A DNA stretch of 50,985 nucleotides, taken from CAYNYF01 sp964401385 (lineage in GTDB: Bacteria; Planctomycetota; Phycisphaerae; SM23-33). Position numbers and translations under genes: made by a program. A model generated the notes under the pieces. That model did not search any database, was not told the origin of the DNA, and worked only from the letters and a program-made list of their open reading frames with translations. The stretch covers positions 1 to 50,985 of the forward strand of contig CAYNYF010000026.1 of the NCBI GenBank assembly GCA_964401385.1, written 5' to 3'. Below are positions 1 to 8,915 of this stretch, piece after piece; position 1 is the stretch's first letter, and every line of letters begins with the position of its first letter.

Positions 1-40
1 AATCGTTGCGAATCGTTGCGAATCGTTGCGAATCGTTGCG
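1..40. repeat. 10-bp tandem repeat, four exact copies
   Basis: The first 40 bases are four exact copies of the decamer AATCGTTGCG, followed by a diverged fifth copy (TTTCTTTGCG, 41-50). The array may continue left of the window, so its true size is unknown. It lies downstream of the DUF4091 gene, whose stop is at 189. It is a simple variable-number tandem repeat; no coding role is visible. Bases 51-188 hold no gene that I can support. Confidence 0.85.
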
Positions 41-188
41 TTTCTTTGCGTTCCTGCCCGCCCTCAGGCGGAACACGGAACCGGGAGCCAGGAGCCTGGA
101 GCCGTAGTCCGCCGAAGCAGCCGCCCCGGTTGCGAAGGCTGGATGCGTTTTGCTCCCGATTGCTGACTTGTTGGATTGTGTGATTGTT

Positions 189-2474
189 TCATTCCGGCCG
201 CTGCCCGGCAGCCGGCCGGGTCGTGGCCGCGGGTGGCGAAGCCAGGAACGCCCGCAGCCGTTTTTCGTAGCCGGCGTTGTCGGCCTTTCTGGCGGCCGCG
301 GCCCGCTGGGCGAGAAAGCGGTCGAACCGCTCGCGCCCCACGGCCGAGACCAGCTTGTCCACGGTGCGGCTGACCTCGGCCCGGGCGGCGGCGATCCGCT
401 CCGGGTCGCGCGTCCAGTCCCACATGTCCGTCACCACCTCCGGGCGAATGGCGAGCACTTTTTCGAACTCGCCCTCGGCCAGGGCCGCCGGCCCGGTGCG
501 GACCTTGTTGGCCCGCACGGCCGCGAGTGCCTCGCCCAGCAGCGCCAGCGACTCGTAGTCCTCGATGCCGTCGCGGGCGTTCTCGAGGCGGACGCTCGCC
601 AGCGGCACGCCGTCGGGCCCGGGGTAGACGAACTGCCCGCTGCCGTTGTAGTTCCGCCAGGTGTAGGTGTCCCACGGGGTCTTAGGCCAGGTCTTGTTGG
701 TGGGCTTGTTCCATCCGCCCTGGGTGCCGTACAACTCCCAGCCGCCGATGCCGTACTTGAAGGTGATCCAGCAGAACATGCGGATGGACACGGCCGGGGG
801 GTCCAGCTCGATGCTGGGGTACGGCGGGCGGACGCCGGCCATGTACCACAGCACCGGCTCGCCCAGGGCCTTTCGCTCCTCGACGGCGCGGCGGTTGAAC
901 TGGTAGCCGCTGCCGCGCCCGGCGGCCATGGACATGATCGGGTCCCACAGGTCCACGAAGCCGTTGAGTTCCTGCCGCGGGGTGCTGCCGCCGACCATGA
1001 CCCGCAGCCCGGGGAAGTTCTGCTTCACCGTGGTCGCCTTCCGGCGGTACTCGGCGAGCTGCTCGGCCTTGGTGCCCTCGTCGCCGATGTAGATGACGGC
1101 CAGGTCCACGCAGCCGGCCGACTTCAGCGCGTCGTAGTAGGGCTTGACGACGGCGACGTTGACCTCCGGGCCGGGGTGGTTGCCGGCGACGAAGGTGGTG
1201 ATGCCGCGGTCCAGGCAGAAGCGGATGTCCTCGGCCACGGGCGAGGGCGAGCGGCTGTACTGGGCGGTGGGGCTGAAGCGGTACTTCAGCAGGAAGGCGT
1301 AGCTCTCGCGGCGCTTCTCGCGCGACTGCGGCTGGAACTGGCACATGTGGCGGAAGCGCCCGCGCAGGGGCAGGGCGTAATTCCACACATGCAGCTTCAG
1401 CTTGAGGCTCACCGGATGTGAGTTGGCCGGGGCGACGGTGACCGTGCCGGTGTAGTCGCCGGGCGCGGCGTCGGCCGGGACGAAGGTCGTGACCCAGACC
1501 GCCTTCATCCGGCCGGCCTTGACGTCGAACGGCTCGCCCGGCAGCAGCGGGTCGGGCTTCCAGCCGTGGACGCCGCGCGGGTAGCCGTAGCTGGGCTTGG
1601 TGCGGACGTCCTCGGCCAGGCGCCACTCGAGGTTGCTCTTGTCGATGGTGCCGGCGGGGCCTCTCAGGTCGGTCAGCGCGACCGTCACCTTCGCCAGGTC
1701 CTTCTCGACGGGGATGACGATGAGCTGGAAGTTCTCGTACTCGCGGGCGGCGGCGGCGACGTCCACGGCCGCGGCGACCCGCCCGCGGAAGGGCATACGG
1801 CTGTTGCGGTCGCTGACGCGGACCAGGGGCGAGGCGACGCCGACCACGTAGCCGCAGGCCGGCAGCGAGTGGGCCCGCCGCATCCGCCCCAGCAGCTCGC
1901 GGAGATTGGTCTTCGGCGGCGGCGGGGGCGCCGGGAGCTTGTAGACGGCTACGTCGTCGATGAGGAGCTTCGCCCCGGGCAGCTTCTCCATCGGCCAGAT
2001 GAGCACGTTGACCAGCTTGTCGCCGGCGCGCATGCCGGCGGTGTGGTTCGAGCAGCCCTGCACGTCGGCGGTGATGTTGAACGTCACTCGCGACCAGCGC
2101 TTCCGCTGGATGGGCGTGATGAACGCCTTGAAGTTGTCGCCGCGGGTGGGGTTGTTGAACTGCGCGCCCAGACTGTAGCAGCGCTCGGCGCGGTAGCGGA
2201 AGGTGAGGTACGTGTGGCCGGTGGCCTGGAAGGTGACCGACCGGGTGAGGATCAGCCCGGCCCCGGCGGCCGAGAGGGCGCCTTTGGTGTCAGCCGCCCC
2301 GCCGGAGACGACCTTTCCGCCGCGCCAGGCGGCGGCCTTGCCGTCCTCGAAGTCGTCGGCGAAGACCACCTCGGCGTTTTCCGGCACGCCCGGCGGCGCC
2401 GCCCCGGCCGGCGCCAACGACGCAAAGAACAACCAGCTTGCCGACGCCAGCGCCGGCGCGATCGCATGCTTCAT
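189..2474 (-). CDS. Secreted DUF4091 domain protein
   Basis: A 761-residue exported protein. The N-terminus (basic start, hydrophobic run, LAPAGAA) is a signal peptide, followed by a beta-sandwich-like region (about 30-200) that may bind carbohydrate. The centre resembles a TIM-barrel glycoside-hydrolase-like fold. The C-terminal part (about 600-690) has the DUF4091 hallmarks: WITFKYGIGGWELYG, then YPGPDGVPLASVRLENARDG and IEDYESL. DUF4091 proteins are common in Planctomycetota and Bacteroidota and are thought to act on polysaccharides; no activity can be assigned here. It starts 18 bp after the alpha-2-macroglobulin stop, so the two probably share a transcript. AAGGAG lies about 10 nt upstream of the ATG. 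The last residues are proline/alanine rich. Confidence 0.85.
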   Translation of the reverse strand: MKHAIAPALASASWLFFASLAPAGAAPPGVPENAEVVFADDFEDGKAAAWRGGKVVSGGAADTKGALSAAGAGLILTRSVTFQATGHTYLTFRYRAERCYSLGAQFNNPTRGDNFKAFITPIQRKRWSRVTFNITADVQGCSNHTAGMRAGDKLVNVLIWPMEKLPGAKLLIDDVAVYKLPAPPPPPKTNLRELLGRMRRAHSLPACGYVVGVASPLVRVSDRNSRMPFRGRVAAAVDVAAAAREYENFQLIVIPVEKDLAKVTVALTDLRGPAGTIDKSNLEWRLAEDVRTKPSYGYPRGVHGWKPDPLLPGEPFDVKAGRMKAVWVTTFVPADAAPGDYTGTVTVAPANSHPVSLKLKLHVWNYALPLRGRFRHMCQFQPQSREKRRESYAFLLKYRFSPTAQYSRSPSPVAEDIRFCLDRGITTFVAGNHPGPEVNVAVVKPYYDALKSAGCVDLAVIYIGDEGTKAEQLAEYRRKATTVKQNFPGLRVMVGGSTPRQELNGFVDLWDPIMSMAAGRGSGYQFNRRAVEERKALGEPVLWYMAGVRPPYPSIELDPPAVSIRMFCWITFKYGIGGWELYGTQGGWNKPTNKTWPKTPWDTYTWRNYNGSGQFVYPGPDGVPLASVRLENARDGIEDYESLALLGEALAAVRANKVRTGPAALAEGEFEKVLAIRPEVVTDMWDWTRDPERIAAARAEVSRTVDKLVSAVGRERFDRFLAQRAAAARKADNAGYEKRLRAFLASPPAATTRPAAGQRPE

Positions 2475-2492
2475 CAGGTCGCGTCTCCTTGC

Positions 2493-5400
2493 TCAGTCCT
2501 CGATGCGAAGCTTGATCTCGTCGGAGTTGGCCTTCAGCTCCGGGGCGTACATGGCGCTGGCCTTGGTCGGCAGGGCGCTGAACCGCCCGGGGATCTCCGC
2601 CCGCACGCGGTAGCTGAGGCTGTGCCGCCCGCGGGCCAGACGCGCCACGAAGAAGGTCACGCGCTCGTCCCGCAGCTCCATGTAGGCGCCCATCTCGTTG
2701 CCGCCGTAGCCGCTGCGGAGGGCGACCGGCTCGAAGCCGGCGGCCTTCATGTCCTCGAACAGGATGTACTCGTAATCGTTCTTGGATTCGATCTCCAGCT
2801 CGATCTCGACCAGGTCGCCGCTGGTGAGCTTGTCCAGGTTGTCGAGCTTCTCGCGCTTGTACTTTTCCACCTTCATGTTCAGCGCCTGCCCGCGGCTGCC
2901 GGCGGCCTTGACGGTCTTGTCCACGCGGATAAGCTTGTAGTACTTCCGGTCGACCTTGATCTCCAGGCCGGCCCGCGTGATCGGGTCTTCCAGCGTGAAG
3001 TTGGTCAGGTAGGCGTTGAAGTACAAGGGGCCCGTTCCCGCCTTGAGCAGCTCGATCTTGTGCCGGCCGGTGGTGACGGCCTTGCCTGCCAGAACCACCT
3101 TGTTGTCGAAGGTGAAGAGGTTGGCGGGGTCGATCTTGACGGACTTGACCTTCTTGCCGTCGATGCGAACCTCGACGGTCATGTCGGGCTTGTCCTCGCC
3201 GGCCGCCTGGATGTAATCGGCGAAGGCCTCCACCACCAAAGCCGTGTCGCGGGTGCTGTTCCAGTAGGTGGCGTGCTTGCGGTTATTGAGCAGGTACTTG
3301 ACCAGGCGCGAGGCCTTTTCGCTCTTGGGGGCAACGGCCGCGAGCAGCTTGAGGTAGTACGCGTGGGCCTCGTACTCGCTGCCGTACCAGCACCACCACC
3401 AGTTGCCGGCGGGCAGCTTGAGGAAGGCGGTGTGATTCTCGTCGTCCTGGACGAGGAACTGCTCGACGTTGCGGATGAGCATGTCGCGCTCGGCCTTGAG
3501 TCCGAGCTTGTGGAGGGCCAGGCCGAACATGGCCTTGGTGTAGACCGCCAGGTGATTGCGGTCGCGGTAGAGGAACTGGCGCATGTCCTTGTTGTCGGAC
3601 TGTTCGTCGACCAGGACCATGTACACGAAGGCGTCGAGGTTGTCGGCCCGGTTCTTCCAGGGGCGGGTCTTGGTCCTGGCGTTCTTGAGTTTTTGGACCT
3701 CGCGGGCTTGGTAGGCCTTGAGCCAGTTGACCCCGCGGGTCAGCACGCCGGGCACGATGGCCACGTCGTTCGCCCGGGCGATCTGGAGGCCGTGGACGAC
3801 CAGGGCGGTGGTGTGCGGATAGCTCCGCTCGCCCCAGCCGCTGAACCAGCCCCAGCCGCCGTCGGAGCACTGCATGCTCGCCAGCCGCTCCAGGGAGGCC
3901 TTGACCATGTCGGCGACCTTCTCGGCATCCCAGACGGGGTTGCGGTGGTCCTTGCTTGCCGGGAAGCCCATCCGCCGCCAGTCCTCGGCCCGCTTGCGGT
4001 CGTCGCCGATCTCCTGGGCGTTCAGGTTGGTCAGCTTCTTCTGGATGTCCTTCAGGTCCAGGTTCATCTTCAGCAGGATCTTCTGCGTGATGACCGTGGG
4101 CAGGAAGCGGTTGAGCGTCTGCTCGGTGCAGCCGTAGGGGTAGTCGACCATGTACGGCAGGGCGTCGACCATGGCCATCGCCAGCGTGGGCGAGTAGCGG
4201 ATCTCCAGCCGGCTCTGCTCGGGCCGGCGCTGCCTGGGCACGTTGATCGTGAGGCCGGCGCTCTTGTTCTCCGGCCGGATGACGCCGCAGAAGCTCTCGG
4301 TCTTCAGCATGCCGTGGACGTAGACGGGGAAGGATATCTGCATGGCATCGGACTCTTCGTCCGTCAGCGCCTTCATGGTGATCTTGGCCGTGCCCTCCTC
4401 GACGACCTTGACGCGCCAATCGACGCGCTTCTCCCCGCCGGCGTCGATCTCGACGGTCTGCGTCAGGTTTCTCTTCATCGGCTTCAGCGTCTTGCCTTCC
4501 AGCTCGAGCACGACCTTCGCCTTCTTTTTCGTCTTGAGGTAGTTGTGCACGTTGGCCGAGAGGACCACCTCGTCCTTCTGGACGAAGAATCTCGGGGCCT
4601 GGAGGCGGACGATCAGGTTTTTCTTGGTGACGACCTCGGCGCTTCCCTCGCCGCAGCGGGTGCCGGGACCCATCGCCCAGACGCGGCTCTTCCAGGTGGT
4701 GAGGTTCTCCGGCATGTCGAAGCTGACCTCGGCCGTGCCGTCCTGCTTGGTCGTCAGCTCGCACAGCCACAGGGCGGTGTCGGCGAAGGCCTTGCGGACG
4801 GTGGGCTGGACCATCCCCGGCGCGCCCGCTCCTGCCTCTGCCTGCTTGTCGGCGCGCGCCCCCGTGGCCTTGGCCATCTGGAGACCGTCGGCGGCGTTGG
4901 CGGCCACCTCCCGAGCGGCGCCGTTAGTGTCCCCGCCCCCGGCGAACCCTCGGGAGCGCCGGGCGGCGAGGATCTGCGTGCCTCCGGCCGTGCCGGGGGC
5001 GGGGGGAGGAGCCTCCTCGACCACCAGGTGGCCGAAGACACCCAGGAAGGACATGCCGATCTCCTTCGGCCGGAGCAGGTTGCGGCCGCCCTTGCTGAGG
5101 CTGCTCTCGGTCCGGGGGCGATGCTGCCGGCGCCACTTCCAGAAGAACTGCTTGATCTCGGGGACGTTGGAGCCGCCGGAGATGTACTCGACGGCCTTGT
5201 CATAGACGCTCACCACCAGCGAGCCGACGAACGGCTCGCCCGTCGCGTCGGTGACCTTGACGGTGACCTTGGCCTTGGCGGCGGGCTTGTACTCCTTGGC
5301 CGAGGGGGTGACCTCCACGTTCAGCACGCGGCTTTCGGGCGGGACGATCACCTCGCGCGTCTCGGTGAACACCTTACCGCCGCTGACGGTCACCGCCTCG

Positions 5401-8400
5401 ACGAAGAAGTTGGGCATGTCCTTCTTGACCACCTTGATCGTCTCGACGGTGCTCTTTCCCTTCAGCCGCAGGACCTTCGGCGGCAGGCAGACGCCGTTGG
5501 CCGGGCGGACGAACAGCAGCACCGTCCCGGCGCGGCGGTTGGTGTTGACCATCAGCTCGACCGTCTCGCCCGGGGCGTACTCGGCCTTGTCGGTGAGAAG
5601 CTCGATGTCGTTGAAGCGGAAATCGCTGCCCTCGAAGCCCGCCCCGCGGATGACGAAGACGTACGCGCCCTCGATCGTATGGCCTTTCGTGTCGGTGACC
5701 TTGTAGCTGAGGCGGTACTGGCCGGCCTCGGAGGCCTTGATCTTCTGGGCGGCGTTGCCTTCCGCGTCGGTGTCCAGGTCCCACTTCCGCACTTCCGTCT
5801 CGACGGGCTCGCGCCCGCCGGCGGGCAGGTCCTTGTAGGTGACCTTCAGCAGAGCCAGCTCGCCTTTGCCCTGGACGGGCTTGCGGTCGAGCCTCTGGGC
5901 CTTGAAGGAGGCCTGGATCACGTCGCCCACGCGGTAGTGCCCGCGGTGGACCCAGGTGTAGACCTTGAACGGCTTCCGCGCGACCAGCACGCTGCCCGTG
6001 CCGACGATCGTCCGCCGCGACTGGTCGGTCACCTCGGCCGTGATCTCATACTTGTGGTCGGTGTCGCCGTAGACCTCCTTGGCGATGCTGGTGTCGATCT
6101 CGACCTTGACCGTGCCGTCGGCGCCGACGGGCACCTCCGCCTCGGAGACGATCTCCGGCGGCTTGCGCGGGTGCCACCGCCACCACCACCCCGGCAGCGG
6201 CCGCTTGCAGCCCCACTCCCGCCAGCCGGGATACCACTCATAGTCATAGGCGAACCACCAGTAGCCCGGCCCGTAGAACCAGTCCCAGTAGCGCAGCGGG
6301 TACCAGCCGGCGCTGTAGTCGGTCCGCACCACCTTGTACTTGACCTTGGCGTGGGTGACCGGGGCGCCGAAGTAGTAGCGGGCCTGGATCTTCGCGGTAA
6401 TCTTCTCGCCCAGCATGACGGGCTCGGCCGGGGCCTCGACGGTCACCTCGAACTCGGGCTTCTTGTACTCCTCGACGCGGAAGCGCCCGCCGCCGGCGAC
6501 GCGATTCGGCGGGTGGGGCAGGTGGACGTAATACATGCCCAGCGCAGCGTCCTTGGGCAGTTCGAACTCGCCGTTGAAGCCGCCGTAGGTGTCGGCGGTG
6601 AAGGCCTTCTCGAACACCTTCTCGCCCTTGGGGTTGTTGACGCGGACGGTGAAGCTGTTGCCGGCGAAGCTGCTCTTGCCCTCCTGGTCGTACTTGGCGT
6701 GGTTGACCCAGAACTTGAACTTGACCTTCTGCTTGGGGCGGTAGACCGGCCGATCGGTGATGGCGAAGACCTTGGTGGCGCTGTACTCCCGGTCGTAGTA
6801 ATTGCCGTACCACACGCCGGTGAAGCCCAGGTACGCCAGCCGCCCGGCGGGCGTGGTGGCGACGATCAGCCAGCGATACCTGTTCTCCTGGTCCTTGGGC
6901 TTGCGGATCACTTGCCCGTCGGCGTCGGTGAACTCGGCGAAGTTGCGGGTGTGGACGGTGTAACGCCAGTTGCCCCGGTTCGTCTTGTCCCGGGTCGACT
7001 CCTGCCAGTAGCCGAAGAACTCCAGGTTGCACTTGGGAATCGGCCTGCCCGTGGCCGCGTCGGCGACGAAATAATACGCGGCCTTGTCCAGCCGCTTCTT
7101 CACGATGGCGGTGTCGGCCACCCAGATGATGATCCGGCTGGTGTTGCCGCCGGCCACCTTCGCCGTCAGCAGGTAGGCGCCGGCCTTCTGGAGGGGCGTG
7201 GTGACGGTGATCCGCTGGTCGAAGTGCCGCGGCCGGGGCTTGAGCTGGAGGTCCCACGCGGCCGCCTGCTTGCCGACGTACTGGCTCTGGTTCTTCGTCA
7301 CCAGCCGGTAGCCGACGTTGGAGATGTTGATACGGTTCCAGTCCAGCCTGCCCGCGCTGCTCTTGAGGTAGGCCTTCACGTCGTCCAGCAGCTTCTTCAC
7401 GTGGATTTCGTGGGCGGTGAAGCTGACCTTCTTTCCGTTGCGGAAGCGGAAATCGACCGTCGCCCCCTGGCCGGCGGGGGAGGTCATGATCGGCTCGAAC
7501 ATCCCCCAGTTGCCGACGATCTGGTCCAGCCGCTTCTGCCGCCGGGCATTGCTCCCGGCCCCGAAGCGCTTGATGCCCTGGCGCCAGTAATTGGCCGCCT
7601 TGGGATACTGCCGGCGGTTCTCAAAGATCCCCGCCAGCGTGTCCAGCGACTTTTCGGCGTGGTCCTTACCGTCGGCGATGTCCTTGAAGATGCGGATGAA
7701 GTTGAACTCCCTGGGCAGCTTGAAGCGCTTGATGCCGGTGGCCAGGCGGGCGATGGTCTCGTCCTCGCCCAGCGTGTGCAGGGCGTAGGTGCCGGAGGTG
7801 TCCTTCTTGGCATCATCTTCCTGGCTGTACCGGCCGAAGTACCAGCGGTACTGCTGCATGGTCTGCACGCCGAACTGATGGTGCAGGAACGAGGCGAAGT
7901 GGTAGTCGACCTCGGCGCGCCGGGCGGGGTTCTTCTCGGCCACCTGCTCCAGCGCCCAGCGCCAGCGCTGGCCGTCGGTGGTGGATTCCTTCCAGCTCTT
8001 GGGGCGGCGGTGGAAGACGGGATTGCCCTTCTCATCGACCGGGGCCCCGCGGCCGCCGCCGTAGTAGCGACTGTGGCGGTATCCCTCCTCGTAGTCGGGC
8101 AGCTCCTTCAGGTCGGTCAGGTACTGAAGCCGCCAGGCCTCGTTGTAGCCCCGGTTGGCCAGCAGCATCTTGGACAGCTCGTAGTAGAACGACGCCGCGC
8201 TCTGCTCGTTTTGCTCCCGGGCCACCAGCGGCAGCGCCTGGGCCATCAGTTGCAGGGCGCGGACGCGGTCGCGCTCGAAGGCGTTGACCCACTTCGCCCG
8301 CCCGCCCCGGTGGGGGCCGCGCTTGAACTCGCCGGCGATGATCGTGCCGTAATGCGGCGCGGCCATGTAGCGCTCGGACGCCTGCTGAAGCAGGCGCCAG

Positions 8401-8705
8401 TTCTTCGAGTGGGCCGCTATCACCTTCTCAACGAAGGCGTCGAACTCGTTGATCCTGTTCAGGCGCTGGAGGCACTCGACCGCGTTTTGCAGGTCGCTGA
8501 GGACCCCACGGGCGTCGTCCTTGGGGTCCACCGCCAGCTTGGCGAAGGCCTCGTAGGCCTCCTTCCAATTGCCGTCCTTCTTGAGCTGCGCGGCCCTTTC
8601 GCGCAGGCCGGACTGCCCGGACTTGGCGGGCTGGCCCCGCACCAACGCCAGCGAGGAACACGTCAGCAGCACCACCAGCAAGGATGTTCGTCCAGTACGT
8701 GTCAT
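2493..8705 (-). CDS. Alpha-2-macroglobulin family protein with thioester motif
   Basis: A 2070-residue exported protein. An N-terminal signal peptide (MTRTGRTSLLVVLLTCSSLA) precedes a roughly 350-residue helical, TPR-like region, then macroglobulin (MG) domains. The A2M domain begins near residue 1305 with VRKAFADTALW and ENLTTWKSRVWAMG. The thioester motif GCTEQTLNRF places the reactive Cys at 1526, followed by the helical thioester domain (GGWGWFSGWGERSYPHTTALVVHGL). A Gly/Ala/Pro-rich stretch at about 1200-1300 sits where a bait region is expected. Such proteins trap proteases that cleave the bait. There is no convincing lipobox and no penicillin-binding protein 1C neighbour, unlike the proteobacterial arrangement. 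Residues 797-845 are extremely Trp/Tyr rich. GAGAGGT lies 6 nt before the ATG. Confidence 0.95.
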   Translation of the reverse strand: MTRTGRTSLLVVLLTCSSLALVRGQPAKSGQSGLRERAAQLKKDGNWKEAYEAFAKLAVDPKDDARGVLSDLQNAVECLQRLNRINEFDAFVEKVIAAHSKNWRLLQQASERYMAAPHYGTIIAGEFKRGPHRGGRAKWVNAFERDRVRALQLMAQALPLVAREQNEQSAASFYYELSKMLLANRGYNEAWRLQYLTDLKELPDYEEGYRHSRYYGGGRGAPVDEKGNPVFHRRPKSWKESTTDGQRWRWALEQVAEKNPARRAEVDYHFASFLHHQFGVQTMQQYRWYFGRYSQEDDAKKDTSGTYALHTLGEDETIARLATGIKRFKLPREFNFIRIFKDIADGKDHAEKSLDTLAGIFENRRQYPKAANYWRQGIKRFGAGSNARRQKRLDQIVGNWGMFEPIMTSPAGQGATVDFRFRNGKKVSFTAHEIHVKKLLDDVKAYLKSSAGRLDWNRINISNVGYRLVTKNQSQYVGKQAAAWDLQLKPRPRHFDQRITVTTPLQKAGAYLLTAKVAGGNTSRIIIWVADTAIVKKRLDKAAYYFVADAATGRPIPKCNLEFFGYWQESTRDKTNRGNWRYTVHTRNFAEFTDADGQVIRKPKDQENRYRWLIVATTPAGRLAYLGFTGVWYGNYYDREYSATKVFAITDRPVYRPKQKVKFKFWVNHAKYDQEGKSSFAGNSFTVRVNNPKGEKVFEKAFTADTYGGFNGEFELPKDAALGMYYVHLPHPPNRVAGGGRFRVEEYKKPEFEVTVEAPAEPVMLGEKITAKIQARYYFGAPVTHAKVKYKVVRTDYSAGWYPLRYWDWFYGPGYWWFAYDYEWYPGWREWGCKRPLPGWWWRWHPRKPPEIVSEAEVPVGADGTVKVEIDTSIAKEVYGDTDHKYEITAEVTDQSRRTIVGTGSVLVARKPFKVYTWVHRGHYRVGDVIQASFKAQRLDRKPVQGKGELALLKVTYKDLPAGGREPVETEVRKWDLDTDAEGNAAQKIKASEAGQYRLSYKVTDTKGHTIEGAYVFVIRGAGFEGSDFRFNDIELLTDKAEYAPGETVELMVNTNRRAGTVLLFVRPANGVCLPPKVLRLKGKSTVETIKVVKKDMPNFFVEAVTVSGGKVFTETREVIVPPESRVLNVEVTPSAKEYKPAAKAKVTVKVTDATGEPFVGSLVVSVYDKAVEYISGGSNVPEIKQFFWKWRRQHRPRTESSLSKGGRNLLRPKEIGMSFLGVFGHLVVEEAPPPAPGTAGGTQILAARRSRGFAGGGDTNGAAREVAANAADGLQMAKATGARADKQAEAGAGAPGMVQPTVRKAFADTALWLCELTTKQDGTAEVSFDMPENLTTWKSRVWAMGPGTRCGEGSAEVVTKKNLIVRLQAPRFFVQKDEVVLSANVHNYLKTKKKAKVVLELEGKTLKPMKRNLTQTVEIDAGGEKRVDWRVKVVEEGTAKITMKALTDEESDAMQISFPVYVHGMLKTESFCGVIRPENKSAGLTINVPRQRRPEQSRLEIRYSPTLAMAMVDALPYMVDYPYGCTEQTLNRFLPTVITQKILLKMNLDLKDIQKKLTNLNAQEIGDDRKRAEDWRRMGFPASKDHRNPVWDAEKVADMVKASLERLASMQCSDGGWGWFSGWGERSYPHTTALVVHGLQIARANDVAIVPGVLTRGVNWLKAYQAREVQKLKNARTKTRPWKNRADNLDAFVYMVLVDEQSDNKDMRQFLYRDRNHLAVYTKAMFGLALHKLGLKAERDMLIRNVEQFLVQDDENHTAFLKLPAGNWWWCWYGSEYEAHAYYLKLLAAVAPKSEKASRLVKYLLNNRKHATYWNSTRDTALVVEAFADYIQAAGEDKPDMTVEVRIDGKKVKSVKIDPANLFTFDNKVVLAGKAVTTGRHKIELLKAGTGPLYFNAYLTNFTLEDPITRAGLEIKVDRKYYKLIRVDKTVKAAGSRGQALNMKVEKYKREKLDNLDKLTSGDLVEIELEIESKNDYEYILFEDMKAAGFEPVALRSGYGGNEMGAYMELRDERVTFFVARLARGRHSLSYRVRAEIPGRFSALPTKASAMYAPELKANSDEIKLRIED

Positions 8706-8915
8706 GATCGACCTCTCCGGGAAATGTTTCCTGGGACCTATGATAAACGCCCTGGCTTGTTCCGCCTATGCGCAATGCCTTCCATCGCCTCTTAGACGCG
8801 GGAACTCCCGGAACGGTTCCCGAATAATCCCGTCCGCCCCCGCCGATCCGGTGGGCAAATCCGGCCTCGCCGGCACCCCCCGGCCGCCCATGCGCTCAGT
8901 CTCGACCGGATTGAT

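Noticed and set aside
1566..8795. A 2409-codon open frame on the plus strand, antisense to alpha-2-macroglobulin.
   Set aside because: It is the mirror of a real gene in high-GC DNA: Val/Leu/Asp/Gly/Arg-rich composition, no recognisable domain, and the opposite strand carries all A2M motifs.
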